Origin: Pseudomonas putida
GTDB taxonomy: Bacteria > Pseudomonadota > Gammaproteobacteria > Pseudomonadales > Pseudomonadaceae
Assembly (NCBI RefSeq): GCF_001976065.1
Contig: NZ_MNAH01000011.1
Span: 142,684-206,683, forward strand
Direction: 5' to 3'
Length of the DNA stretch: 64,000 nt
Each line of letters opens with the position of its first letter. Position 1 is the stretch's first letter. Positions 16,849 through 25,213 of the stretch are shown here, piece after piece. The notes beneath the pieces were generated by a model. That model saw nothing but the letters and a program-made list of their open reading frames with translations. It was not told where the DNA came from and did not search any database. A program made the position numbers and the translations under genes.

Positions 16849-17696
16849 GTAGGAGCTGGCTTGCCAGCGAAGGCGGCCTTACAGCCGACCTATTATTTGT
16901 TGACCGCGTACATATCCATTCCTGCGGTAACGGCCACTTAGGGTTTCGCCCTTACGGCGAGTCCCTTTGGCAAACGCCCCAAAGGAACCAAAGGTCTTGC
17001 CCCACCATTTCGGCCCCTCGCTGGGGCTCGGGGTGCCCTCACTCCGGCATTGCTCCGTGGGCCCGCCGCCATCGGCCATCCATGGCCGAGGGCGGCTATC
17101 CCGGCATCCATGCCGGGATGCCCACTGCGCAACGCCTGCGTTCGGCCTCTGGAAATGGGGCAGGTAGATCAAGAGCAAAAGCCAAAGCAGAGCCAGAGCC
17201 AGAGCCAGAGCCAAGCTAATACCTGTGGGAGCGAGCCTGCTCGCGAAAAACTTGAGAACACCGCGGGGGGGCAGGCCCCCCCGTCATCGTTGACGACCAT
17301 CGCTGCGATGCGGCGACCCGACAAGCCAGCTCCTACAGGGGGCTTTTGCTTTTGCTTTGGCTTTGGCTTTTGATCTTGATTTTCTTGCCCCATCGAGAGG
17401 CCGAGTGGAGGTTCTGCGCAGTGGGTAACCCGGCATGGATGCCGGGTTAGCCGCGCTGGGCCAAGGATGGCCCATCGCGGCGGGCCCACGGAGCAGGACC
17501 GGAGCGAGGGTATGCCGAGCCACAGCGAGGCACCGAACGCCAGGGGCAAGAGCGTTTGGTTACTTTGCGCTTTTCAAAGTGACCCGCTGTAAGAGCGGAA
17601 CCCTAGGTGGCCGTTACCGCAGCAATGGATATGTACGCGGTCAACAAATAATAGGTCGGCTGTAAGGCCGCCTTCGCTGGCAAGCCAGCTCCTACA
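16849..17696. repeat. Composite intergenic element, copy 1 (long inverted arms)
   Basis: About 848 bp bounded by inverted arms of about 97 bp that differ at two positions (16849-16945 and 17600-17696). The outer third of each arm is a REP sequence. Inside are two GC-rich hairpin modules with nested palindromes (CCCGGCATCCATGCCGGG type), hexamer tracts and an inner REP pair. It carries no credible gene; the open frames are hexamer artefacts encoding runs such as KAKA or SQSQ. Related copies lie at 48955-49787 and 49851-50605. Confidence 0.85.
17174..17217. repeat. Hexamer tracts of composite element copy 1
   Basis: Four tandem AGAGCC hexamers, next to AAAGCC-type units. The corresponding tract has nine units in copy 2 and six in copy 3. 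A second, degenerate AAAGC-type tract of this element lies at 17340-17372. Confidence 0.8.
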
Positions 17697-17823
17697 GGTA
17701 CGAGGTGCAACCATAAGTGGCCGTTACCGCAGCAATGGATGTACGCGGTCAACAAATAATAGGTCGGCTCCCACAAGGTTTTGCGGTACCGCAGGAATGG
17801 ATATGTACACCCACTGAAAAAGC
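17697..17823. repeat. Partial copies of the element arm
   Basis: Two further truncated copies of the arm sequence (GGCCGTTACCGCAGCAATGG, CAACAAATAATAGGTCGG) follow copy 1, the first with a 2-base deletion. No gene is seen between here and the ABC operon terminator. Confidence 0.65.
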
Positions 17824-17855
17824 AAAAAAAGGGCCCCCGCAACCCGACGTTGCGG
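17824..17855 (-). terminator. Rho-independent terminator of the ABC transporter operon
   Basis: Read on the minus strand, CCGCAAC and GTTGCGG form a stem with a 5-base loop. GGGGGCCC and seven T follow. It lies about 50 bases after the ATPase stop. Confidence 0.8.
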
Positions 17856-17903
17856 CGACCCGAGGGTGATACTTAATTGGCGGTCGACAAGAACCTCAAG
17901 GCA

Positions 17904-19058
17904 TCAATGCGCCCCTGCAGCCTTGTTCAAATCACTCTCCGCCCACTCGGTATAAACGCAAGCATCCGCCGTCGCCCAGCGCACCCGCACCGGATCACCC
18001 GCTTTCATCGGCATGCCCGCCGCAGAAAGCGCCTTGACCGTCATCGACGTGCCACCCGAAGTCACCACGCTGCACGTCTGGCTCTCACCCAGGAACAACA
18101 CCTCCACCACCTTGGCCGTCACTTCATTCCAGCCCGCGGCCAGCGGTTCCTGGGCGGCTTGCTCGATGCTCAAGGCCAAGGCTTTTTCCGGCCGCACCAT
18201 CAGCAACACATCCTGATTGGTTTGCAGGCCGGCCGTCAGGCGGATCGACAGCGACTGCCCTTCAAACGAAGCCACCGCATTGCCCTGCGCCTTGAGCTTG
18301 AGGAAATTCGAGTTGCCGAGGAACGAGGCGACAAAGGCATTCGGCGGGTTCTGGTAGAGGTCATAGCCGCTGCCCAGGCCGACGATCTTGCCGTGGCTGA
18401 AGATCGCGATGCGCTGGGACAGGCGCATGGCTTCTTCCTGGTCGTGGGTCACGTAGACGATGGTGATGCCCAATCGCCGATGCAGCTGACGTAGTTCATC
18501 CTGCAAGTCTTCACGCAGTTTCTTGTCCAGCGCGCCCAGCGGTTCATCCATCAGCAGGATGCGTGGTTCGTAGACCAGCGCCCGGGCGATGGCAACGCGT
18601 TGCTGCTGGCCGCCGGAGAGCTGCGAAGGGCGGCGATGAGCGAATTGTTCCAGCTGCACCAGCTTGAGCATCGCATCGACCCGGCGTTCGCGCTCGGCCG
18701 TGGCCAGTTTGCGAATCGCCAACGGGAAGGCGATGTTGTCGCGCACCGACAGGTGCGGGAACAGCGAGTAGCGCTGGAACACCATGCCGATGTCACGCTT
18801 GTGCGGCGGTACGTTCACCAGCGACTGGCCATTGACCAGGATCTCGCCGCTGCTCGGGGTTTCGAAGCCGGCGAGCATCGACAGGGTGGTGCTTTTGCCC
18901 GAGCCGCTGGAGCCGAGGAAGGTCAGGAATTCACCGTCCTTGATGTCCAGCGAGATGTCGTCCACGGCGGCAAAGTCACCGTAGTATTTGTTCAGGTTGC
19001 GCAGGCTCACCAGGGGCTTGTCATTTTGCTGCGCGGAATCTTTGATCACTGCACTCAT
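17904..19058 (-). CDS. ABC transporter ATPase, PotA/spermidine-putrescine type
   Basis: A 384-residue cytoplasmic ATPase energising the importer encoded upstream. Walker A is GSSGSGKSTT, the Q-loop is MVFQRYSLFPHLSV, the signature is LSGGQQQR and Walker B is ILLMDEPLGALD, followed by the His of VTHDQEEA. The C-terminal 130 residues form the TOBE/OB regulatory domain (VRPEKALAL). The length and layout match the POPT (polyamine/opine/phosphonate) subfamily. It is the last gene of a four-gene operon: binding protein, two permeases, ATPase. Polyamine, betaine or another small cation is plausible, but the regulon context suggests that the substrate may be linked to the monooxygenase pathway. Confidence 0.9.
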   Translation of the reverse strand: MSAVIKDSAQQNDKPLVSLRNLNKYYGDFAAVDDISLDIKDGEFLTFLGSSGSGKSTTLSMLAGFETPSSGEILVNGQSLVNVPPHKRDIGMVFQRYSLFPHLSVRDNIAFPLAIRKLATAERERRVDAMLKLVQLEQFAHRRPSQLSGGQQQRVAIARALVYEPRILLMDEPLGALDKKLREDLQDELRQLHRRLGITIVYVTHDQEEAMRLSQRIAIFSHGKIVGLGSGYDLYQNPPNAFVASFLGNSNFLKLKAQGNAVASFEGQSLSIRLTAGLQTNQDVLLMVRPEKALALSIEQAAQEPLAAGWNEVTAKVVEVLFLGESQTCSVVTSGGTSMTVKALSAAGMPMKAGDPVRVRWATADACVYTEWAESDLNKAAGAH

Positions 19059-19073
19059 GTCGTACTCCTGCGC

Positions 19074-19883
19074 TTAGGCGCTGATTTCGTTACGCCGGCG
19101 CAGTGCGGCGGCGATCACCATGACCAATACCGAGAGGCCGATCAGCAGCGTCGAGGCGACGGCGATCACGGGCGTCAGGTCCTGGCGCAGGGTGGTCCAC
19201 ATTTTCACGGGAAGGGTTTGCAGGGTCGGGCTGGCCATCATCACACTCAGCACCACTTCATCCCAGGAGACGAGGAAGGCGAAAAGGGCGCCGGCCACCA
19301 TCCCCGGGCGGATCGCCGGGAAGGTCACCTTGAACACCGCCTGCAGCCGCGAAGCACCGCAGATCACTGCAGCATCCTCGATCGACTGGTCGAACAGCTT
19401 CAGCGAGTTGATGATCGAGATGATGGTGAACGGCAAGGCGACGATGACATGGCTAACCACGAAGGCGAACATGGTCCCGGTGTAGCCCAGTTTCAGGAAC
19501 AGCGCGTACACCGCCACGGCGATGATCACCAGTGGCACGATCATCGGCAGGGTGAACAGGCCGTAGAGCATTTCCCGCCCCGGGAAACGCCCGCGTACCA
19601 GGGCGAAGGCGGTCGGCAGGCCCAGGGCCACGGCAAAGAACGTGGTCAGTACTGCCACCTTGAGGCTGGCCATGGCCGCGTTCATCCAGTCGGCATTGGA
19701 GAAAAACTGGCCGTACCATTTCAGCGTCCAGCCCGGTGGCGGGAACACCAGCCACTGGGACGAGCCGAACGACAGCAGGACGATGAACACGATCGGCAGC
19801 AACAGGAACAGGCCGATCAGCCCGGTAGTGGCATACAGGCCGAAGCGCATCCGGCGGCTCATGGCATTGGGGGTCAGGAGCAT
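19074..19883 (-). CDS. ABC transporter permease, PotC-like
   Basis: A 269-residue inner-membrane permease with six predicted helices. The EAA coupling loop reads EDAAVICGASRLQAVFKVTFPAIRPG (about residues 170-195), which contacts the ATPase. It follows the other permease by six bases and precedes the ATPase by fifteen. It forms the translocation channel with the PotB-like partner. It has no specificity of its own that I can read. Confidence 0.9.
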   Translation of the reverse strand: MLLTPNAMSRRMRFGLYATTGLIGLFLLLPIVFIVLLSFGSSQWLVFPPPGWTLKWYGQFFSNADWMNAAMASLKVAVLTTFFAVALGLPTAFALVRGRFPGREMLYGLFTLPMIVPLVIIAVAVYALFLKLGYTGTMFAFVVSHVIVALPFTIISIINSLKLFDQSIEDAAVICGASRLQAVFKVTFPAIRPGMVAGALFAFLVSWDEVVLSVMMASPTLQTLPVKMWTTLRQDLTPVIAVASTLLIGLSVLVMVIAAALRRRNEISA

Positions 19884-19889
19884 GACGGC

Positions 19890-20822
19890 TTACCTCGCGT
19901 TGCTGGCGCCAACCGGGGATTCCGGCTGAAGCTTCAGGTAGAAGTAGAACAGCACCAGCGTGATCACGATCAGCAACGCGGCGCCGGCGCTGGCCAGGCC
20001 CCAGTTGAGGAACGACTGCACCTGCTGGATGATGAACTCGGGCAGCATCATGTTCTGCGCGCCGCCCAGCAGGGCCGGCGTCACGTAGTAACCGAGGGAC
20101 ATCACGAACACCATCAAGCCGCCGGAGAACAACCCTGGCCGGCACAGCGGCAGGAACACCCGGAAGAAGTTGGTCCACGGACTGGCCCCGCAAATCGAGC
20201 CGGCCTGCAGGATCATCGGGTCGATGGCCTGCATGGTCGCCTGCAGCGGCAGCACGATGAACGGGATCATGATGTAGCTCATGCCGATCACCACGCCGGT
20301 GAGGTTGTGCACCATCTCCAGCGGCTGATCGATGATGCCCATGGCCATCAGCGCCTTGTTGATCACCCCGGAGGCTTGCAGCAACACCAGCCAGGAATAG
20401 GTGCGGGCAAGGAGGCTGGTCCACATCGACAACAGCACGATGTTGAGGATCCAGCGACCCCAGCCACGAGGCACCAAGGTGATCGCCCAGGCCAGCGGGA
20501 AACCCAGCAGCAGGCTGAACAGGGTCACCAGGCCCGCCACCGAGAAGGTGTTGAGCAAGACCCGGGCATACGCCGAGTTGGCGAACAGTTGCTCGTAGTT
20601 GCCCAACCCAGGCACAGGCTCCAGCACGCCGCGCAGCAGCAGGCCGATCAGGGGCGCCAGGAAGAACAGGCCGAGGAACAGCAGGGCGGGGATCAGGTTG
20701 CTCGATCCGCGCCAGCGTTGCGCCAGGGTAGGGGTTTGCGTCATCGCTGCCGCCTTGCCGGCAGCGCCGGAGGCGCTCCCGGCGGGCGTGGATGGGCGGG
20801 CCGCAGTTGCCGTCATTTTCAT
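19890..20822 (-). CDS. ABC transporter permease, PotB-like
   Basis: A 310-residue permease with an alanine-rich N-terminal leader of about 45 residues before the first helix (NLIPALLFLGLFFLAPLIGL). The coupling loop is AGSICGASPWTNFFRVFLPLCRPG. The ATG at 20822 overlaps the stop of the binding-protein gene as ATGA, so translation is coupled; an ATG at 20744 directly before the core domain is the alternative. It pairs with the PotC-like protein. Confidence 0.88.
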   Translation of the reverse strand: MKMTATAARPSTPAGSASGAAGKAAAMTQTPTLAQRWRGSSNLIPALLFLGLFFLAPLIGLLLRGVLEPVPGLGNYEQLFANSAYARVLLNTFSVAGLVTLFSLLLGFPLAWAITLVPRGWGRWILNIVLLSMWTSLLARTYSWLVLLQASGVINKALMAMGIIDQPLEMVHNLTGVVIGMSYIMIPFIVLPLQATMQAIDPMILQAGSICGASPWTNFFRVFLPLCRPGLFSGGLMVFVMSLGYYVTPALLGGAQNMMLPEFIIQQVQSFLNWGLASAGAALLIVITLVLFYFYLKLQPESPVGASNAR

Positions 20823-21850
20823 TTGACCAGCCATTCGTTCCACCGTGTGGCGATAGCAGGACCGTTCTTGGCCCAGTACGCGAAATCAAGAGTGATTTGA
20901 TCCTTGGCGTAGGCCGTCGGCAGGTTCGGGGCCAGCACCGAGTCCAGGCGCGCCACGCTGTCGACGTTGACCGGGGCGTAGGCGGTCAGGTTGGAGAAGT
21001 CGGCCTGGCCTTTGGCACTGCTGGCATTGGCCAGGAACTTCATCGCCGCGTCCTTGTTTTTCGAACCCTTTGGAATGACCAGGATGTCGGCCATGACCAG
21101 GTTCTGTTTCCAGCTCACGCCGACTGGCGCCCCGTCTTCCTGCAGGGCATGAATCCGGCCGTTCCAGAACTGGCCCATGCTCGCTTCACCGGAGGCCAGC
21201 AGTTGTTGCGACTGAGCGCCGCCGCCCCACCAGACGATGTCTTTCTTGATGGTGTCGAGTTTCTTGAAGGCGCGGTCCAGGTCCAGCGGGTAGAGCTTGT
21301 CGGCGGCGACGCCATCGGCCAGTAGCGCCAGTTCCAGCACGCCAGGACTTGGCCATTTATAGAGGGCGCGTTTGCCGGGATAGGTCTTGGTGTCGAACAG
21401 CGCGGACCAGTCCTGGGGTTTGTTGGCCCCCAGCTTGCCTTCGTTGTAGCCAAGGACGAAGGAGAAGAAGAACGAGCCGACGCCGTGATCGGAGACGAAC
21501 CGCGGGTCGATCTTGTCGCGATCGATGACTTTGAAATCGAGGGGTTCGAGCAAGCCTTCGGAGGCGGCGCGCAAGGCGAAGTCGGCTTCGACGTCGACCA
21601 CGTCCCACTGCACGTTGCCACTTTCGACCATGGCCTTGAGCTTGCCATAGTCGGTGGGGCCGTCCTGGACCACGGTGATGCCGGTGGACTTGCTGAACGG
21701 ATCGGCCCAGGCCTGCTTCTGTGCATCCTGAGTGCTACCGCCCCAGCTGACGAAGTTGACGCTTTCAGCCGCCATAACCACATGACTGGTCGCGGCCAGC
21801 AAGCCGGCGAACAGTACTGCGGTTGCACGTTTGTTCAACACCATTTTCAC
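20819..21850 (-). CDS. Periplasmic binding protein of a PotD-like ABC importer
   Basis: A 343-residue extracellular solute-binding protein with a Sec signal peptide (KRATAVLFAGLLAATSHVVMA, cleaved near residue 27). The mature part has the SWGGSTQDAQKQAW start, DVVDVEADFALRAA and GAQSQQLLASGEASMGQFWNG typical of family-1/8 polyamine-type binding proteins. It is the first gene of the operon. Its promoter region holds motif 4 at 162 bp. Ligand unknown; acidic residues for polyamine binding were not verified. Confidence 0.9.
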   Translation of the reverse strand: MKMVLNKRATAVLFAGLLAATSHVVMAAESVNFVSWGGSTQDAQKQAWADPFSKSTGITVVQDGPTDYGKLKAMVESGNVQWDVVDVEADFALRAASEGLLEPLDFKVIDRDKIDPRFVSDHGVGSFFFSFVLGYNEGKLGANKPQDWSALFDTKTYPGKRALYKWPSPGVLELALLADGVAADKLYPLDLDRAFKKLDTIKKDIVWWGGGAQSQQLLASGEASMGQFWNGRIHALQEDGAPVGVSWKQNLVMADILVIPKGSKNKDAAMKFLANASSAKGQADFSNLTAYAPVNVDSVARLDSVLAPNLPTAYAKDQITLDFAYWAKNGPAIATRWNEWLVK

Positions 21851-22005
21851 GCCCTCATTTGTTGTGTTTTTGAGCGGGCTTGGTAATGCCCGCCTATCGG
21901 GAGCAGTAGGTCCATCTGGCCTTGAAAGGCGACCGGGCCAAGGGCTGTTGTGAGTGCTTTCCCTGTCGGGTGCGCTTGGCTAAATCGCCCGGTCTATGGA
22001 ATATC

Positions 22006-22021
22006 ATATTATGGTATTCCA
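22006..22021 (-). promoter_or_regulatory. Regulon motif 4, transporter type
   Basis: On the minus strand this reads TGGAATACCATAATAT, identical to motif 3. It is embedded in a larger inverted repeat, TGGAATA and TATTCCA with an 11-base spacer, starting at 21997. It lies 156 bp before the binding-protein gene and points at it. Confidence 0.68.
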
Positions 22022-22100
22022 AACTTTGTGCAAGCACTTTGCCTTACCGGCTATCAGCCAAAAATGCTTTTTTAGTGTATCTGGCGAACGACGCACCCTC

Positions 22101-22201
22101 TGTAGGAGCTGGCTTGCCAGCGAAGGATTCCCATACACCGCGTGTATCCAGAAAACACCGGTTATCGTTGACGACCATCGCTGGCAAGCCAGCTCCTACA
22201 G
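22101..22201. repeat. Inverted REP pair, GTAGGAGCTGGC family
   Basis: Two facing REP copies follow the stop of the ribBX gene, which is read from the right. The rest of the 362-bp gap to 21850 holds only motif 4. Confidence 0.85.
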
Positions 22202-22212
22202 AGGTTCATCAT

Positions 22213-23322
22213 TCATTCAGTGAACGGGATGCTTTCCACCACTTCCAGGTCATACCCGGTCAATCCTGCGTATTTCAACGGCGGCCCCAGATGCCGCAGC
22301 TTACCGACGCCAAGGTTCTGCAAGATCTGCGCCCCGGTGCCAACCTCCGAATAGATCCGTGACTGCGAACGGCTGAATTGCCGTGGCGCCTGGGTCAATT
22401 GCGGCACCCGCTCCAGCAGCGCCTGGGACGATTCGTGATTGGCCAGCACCACCACCACGCCACGACCTTCTTGCGCCACGCGCTGCAACGCCGCCCATAA
22501 CGTCCAGTTCGAAGGCCCGCTGTATTCGGCGCCCACCAGGTCGCGCAACGGGTCGATCACGTGCACCCGCACCAGCATCGCTTCATCGCGGCGCAGTTCA
22601 CCCATGACCATTGCCATGTGGACACCGCCTTCAATGCGATCCTCAAAGGTGATCAGACGAAAGGTGCCATGCACCGTCGGCAGCTCACGCTCACCGATGC
22701 GCACCACCGTGTGCTCGGTGCTTAAACGATAGTGGATCAGGTCGGCGATGGTGCCGATCTTGATCCCGTGCTTGCGCGCGAACACTTCCAGGTCCGGGCG
22801 ACGCGCCATGGTGCCGTCATCGTTCATCACTTCGACGATCACCGAGGCGGGGGTGAAGCCGGCCAGGCGGGCCAGGTCGCAACCAGCCTCGGTATGACCG
22901 GCGCGGGTCAACACGCCGCCTTCCCGGGCGCGCAGCGGGAAGATATGGCCAGGCTGGACGATATCGGCGGCATTCGCGCCCTGAGCGACGGCGGCGGCCA
23001 CGGTGCGTGCGCGGTCGGCGGCGGAGATACCAGTGGTGACACCCACCGCCGCTTCGATCGACACGGTGAACGCGGTGCTGAACACGCTGCCATTGCTCGG
23101 CACCATCTGCTCGAGGCCCAGGCGCTGGCAATGCTCGTCGGTCAGGGTCAGGCAGATCAGGCCGCGCGCTTCACGGGCCATGAAGCTGATGGCCTCGGCG
23201 CTGCAACGGTCGGCGGCCAGCAACAGGTCGCCTTCGTTTTCCCGGTCCTCGTCGTCCACCAGGAGCACCATCTTGCCTTGGCGGTAGTCTTCGATGATTT
23301 CTTCGATGCTGTTGAAGGCCAT
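22213..23322 (-). CDS. RibBX: DHBP synthase with a degenerate GTP cyclohydrolase II-like domain
   Basis: A 369-residue fusion. The N-terminal part (about 1-200) is 3,4-dihydroxy-2-butanone-4-phosphate synthase, with the DDEDRENEGDL metal site and RAGHTEAGCDLARL, making the four-carbon precursor of riboflavin. The C-terminal part resembles GTP cyclohydrolase II, but the zinc-binding cysteine segment is replaced (VRVHVIDPLRDLVGAEYSG has none), so it should lack that activity. This is the RibBX variant described in proteobacteria. The start at 23322 begins MAFNSIEE; the longer frame crosses motif 5. Control by the regulon motif suggests that it raises flavin supply for the FMN-dependent oxygenase. 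A housekeeping ribB is expected elsewhere. Confidence 0.88.
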   Translation of the reverse strand: MAFNSIEEIIEDYRQGKMVLLVDDEDRENEGDLLLAADRCSAEAISFMAREARGLICLTLTDEHCQRLGLEQMVPSNGSVFSTAFTVSIEAAVGVTTGISAADRARTVAAAVAQGANAADIVQPGHIFPLRAREGGVLTRAGHTEAGCDLARLAGFTPASVIVEVMNDDGTMARRPDLEVFARKHGIKIGTIADLIHYRLSTEHTVVRIGERELPTVHGTFRLITFEDRIEGGVHMAMVMGELRRDEAMLVRVHVIDPLRDLVGAEYSGPSNWTLWAALQRVAQEGRGVVVVLANHESSQALLERVPQLTQAPRQFSRSQSRIYSEVGTGAQILQNLGVGKLRHLGPPLKYAGLTGYDLEVVESIPFTE

Positions 23323-23356
23323 GTTGGGGTTCTCGGTGTTTGATGGAGATATATTG

Positions 23357-23372
23357 TGGTATACCATAATAC
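23357..23372 (+). promoter_or_regulatory. Regulon motif 5, divergent promoter
   Basis: TGGTATACCATAATAC, identical to motifs 1 and 6, lies 35 bp before ribBX and 22 bp before the DUF1330 gene. One site may therefore control both directions. Confidence 0.77.
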
Positions 23373-23393
23373 AAAACAACTGCAGAGGTCACT

Positions 23394-23690
23394 ATGAAGG
23401 CGTACTGGATTGCTCACGTGGATATCACCGACCCCGATCAATACAGCCAATACACCCAGCGGGCACCGCAGGCGTTTGCCGAATACGGTGGTCGGATATT
23501 GGCGCGTGGCGGGCGTAGCGAAGCGATGGAAGGTCGGCCGACGCCGCAACGCAGCGTGGTGATCGAGTTCGACTCGTACGAGCAGGCAGTGGCCTGCTAT
23601 CGGTCAGGTGTTTATCAGGAGGCGAAAGGACATCGCGAGGGCGTGGCACGGGCCGAGGTGATCATCGTCGAAGGCGTGGCACCGCTCTAA
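23394..23690 (+). CDS. DUF1330 family small protein
   Basis: A 98-residue dimeric alpha/beta-barrel-like protein (MKAYWIAHVDITDPDQYSQY; FGGRILARGG-type strand at 35-42). Family members are small ferredoxin-fold proteins with no settled activity, often beside catabolic or monooxygenase genes. It is read divergently from ribBX across motif 5, so it probably belongs to the same regulon. It might handle a reactive intermediate of the pathway, but nothing in the sequence proves it. Confidence 0.8.
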   Translation: MKAYWIAHVDITDPDQYSQYTQRAPQAFAEYGGRILARGGRSEAMEGRPTPQRSVVIEFDSYEQAVACYRSGVYQEAKGHREGVARAEVIIVEGVAPL

Positions 23691-23706
23691 AAGCTCCACT
23701 TGACCC

Positions 23707-23791
23707 TGTAGGAGCTGGCTTGCCGGCGAAGGCGCCCGCGAGACCTGCGCAATACTCAAGGACGCCTTCGCCGGCAAGCCGGCTCCTACAG
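23707..23791. repeat. Inverted REP pair between convergent genes
   Basis: Two GTAGGAGCTGGC/GTAGGAGCCGGC-family copies face each other in the gap between the DUF1330 and Nudix genes. Confidence 0.85.
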
Positions 23792-23818
23792 GGGATAGCG
23801 AAATATTGGAGGTTTTCG

Positions 23819-24382
23819 CTAGCGGATGAAATGGATCTTGCCGGTGTCGTCGTTACCGATATAGATCCCGTAGACCCCGGCCTGGCGTTCCTCGATATAA
23901 CGCTCGAGGATCTGCCGGATCGCCGGGTAATAGATGCTGTCCCAGGGAATGTCCTCGGGCGCGAAGAATTTGTAGTCGAGGGTTTCCGGCCCGTACTGCC
24001 CGGTGATTTCCAGCGCGATGGCGCGGAAGATGATGTACACCTCGCTGATCTTCGGCACGCTGAAGATCGAGTAGGGCGAGAGGATTTCCGCGCGCACGCC
24101 ACTCTCTTCCCAGACTTCGCGCAACGCCGCCTGCTCGGTGGTTTCACCACCTTCCATGAAGCCCGCCGGCAAGGTCCAGGTGCCGGGGCGCGGCGGGATG
24201 GCGCGTTGGCACAACAGGTACTTGCCGTCCTGCTCGATGATGCAGCCGGCGATGATTTTCGGATTGACGTAGTGGATATAGCCGCAGCCGCGGCACATCA
24301 GGCGCTCGTGCGTATCGCCCGGTGGCAGTTGTGACTTGAGGTCATTGCTGCCGCACTTTGGACAATAGCTCGGGCTGAACAT
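23819..24382 (-). CDS. Zinc-ribbon Nudix hydrolase
   Basis: A 187-residue Nudix protein. The N-terminus has a zinc ribbon (CPKCG at about 7-11 and CRGCGY at about 29-34), and the Nudix box reads GFMEGGETTEQAALREVWEESG, with the REVWEE metal site intact. Such NudC-like or ADP-ribose-type enzymes cleave nucleoside diphosphate derivatives such as NADH or FAD. Start at 24382, two bases after the GntR stop, so it is co-transcribed. In a flavin-rich regulon a dinucleotide substrate such as FAD would make sense, but this is a guess. Confidence 0.87.
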   Translation of the reverse strand: MFSPSYCPKCGSNDLKSQLPPGDTHERLMCRGCGYIHYVNPKIIAGCIIEQDGKYLLCQRAIPPRPGTWTLPAGFMEGGETTEQAALREVWEESGVRAEILSPYSIFSVPKISEVYIIFRAIALEITGQYGPETLDYKFFAPEDIPWDSIYYPAIRQILERYIEERQAGVYGIYIGNDDTGKIHFIR

Positions 24383-24384
24383 GA

Positions 24385-25137
24385 TCAACGACCTATGCGA
24401 GGTTCTTTGAGCGCGATGGGCTGGGTGATCTCGGGGATCGCCCCGGTCTCTTCCTGCTTGCGCTTGAGGTAATCGAGGGCGACGGTGGCGGCGGCGCGCA
24501 CGTGGTCGACGCACGCCTGGTGAGCGGCCAGGGGATCGCCGCTCTTGATCGCTTCGACCATGCGTTCCATCTCCTGGTTACTGGCGCCACGACGGTTCTG
24601 CTGGGACACCGAAGTCGCTCGCAGATAGCTGATGCGCGCCTGCAACTGCCGCAACTGGGTCGCGGCGACGTGGTTGCCGGAGCCTTCGAGCAGTACGTCG
24701 TAGAAACCCTGGACGGAGTCGATGACCTGCTGCAGTTCACCTTCCTTCAAGGCCTGGCGGTTTTCTTCCAGGGCCTTTTCCAGTGCCTTGATGTCCTTGG
24801 CCTTGGCGCGCAGGGTGAACAGCTGGACGATCAGCCCCTCAAGCACGCAACGCAGCTCGTAGATATCGACGGCATCGGCCAGGGTGATGATCGCTACCCG
24901 TGGGCCCTTGGCATCGGCGAACTCCACCAGGCCTTCGGATTCCAGGTGACGCAAGGCTTCGCGCACCGAGGTGCGGCTCACACCCAGGCGATCGCACAGA
25001 TCGCGTTCGACCAGTCGATCTCCCGGCAGGAGCTGGAAGTTCATGATGGCGCTTCGCAGTTTATCCAGCACGATCTCGCGCAGGGTAACGGGGTTGCGAT
25101 TGACCTTGAAGCTGTCGTCGAGTGGCAGGCGTTTCAT
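24385..25137 (-). CDS. GntR-family regulator with FCD ligand domain
   Basis: A 250-residue transcription factor. The N-terminal winged helix (residues about 17-85) contains LREIVLDKLRSAIMNFQLLPGDRL and RLGVSRTSVREALRHLESEGLV. The helical FCD domain follows (about 95-225), which in relatives binds a carboxylic acid through a metal. FCD-type regulators bind short palindromes of GT-N-AC form, and the six GTATAC-type motifs in this window fit. I propose it as the repressor of the 14.4-30.8 kb regulon. Start at 25137, where the conserved domain begins. It is inside the operon that starts at motif 6, so it would control itself. Confidence 0.9.
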   Translation of the reverse strand: MKRLPLDDSFKVNRNPVTLREIVLDKLRSAIMNFQLLPGDRLVERDLCDRLGVSRTSVREALRHLESEGLVEFADAKGPRVAIITLADAVDIYELRCVLEGLIVQLFTLRAKAKDIKALEKALEENRQALKEGELQQVIDSVQGFYDVLLEGSGNHVAATQLRQLQARISYLRATSVSQQNRRGASNQEMERMVEAIKSGDPLAAHQACVDHVRAAATVALDYLKRKQEETGAIPEITQPIALKEPRIGR

Positions 25138-25213
25138 GGGGTCCGCTCTAGAATGTGGCTGTCCATGCAAAACGGGCACCGTCCGTGCTCGTTCAGATCA
25201 AAACAGCCGAGGG

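Noticed and set aside
16849..17696. Insertion sequence
   Set aside because: The inverted arms are long, but there is no transposase frame and no clear target duplication; kept as a repeat element.
18600..20900. A 766-codon open frame on the plus strand over the ABC operon
   Set aside because: Antisense shadow of the ATPase and permease genes, with a His/Gln-rich low-complexity product.
23323..23393. FMN riboswitch before ribBX
   Set aside because: The leader is only about 70 bp to the next gene and is taken up by motif 5; no RFN-type conserved segments are visible.
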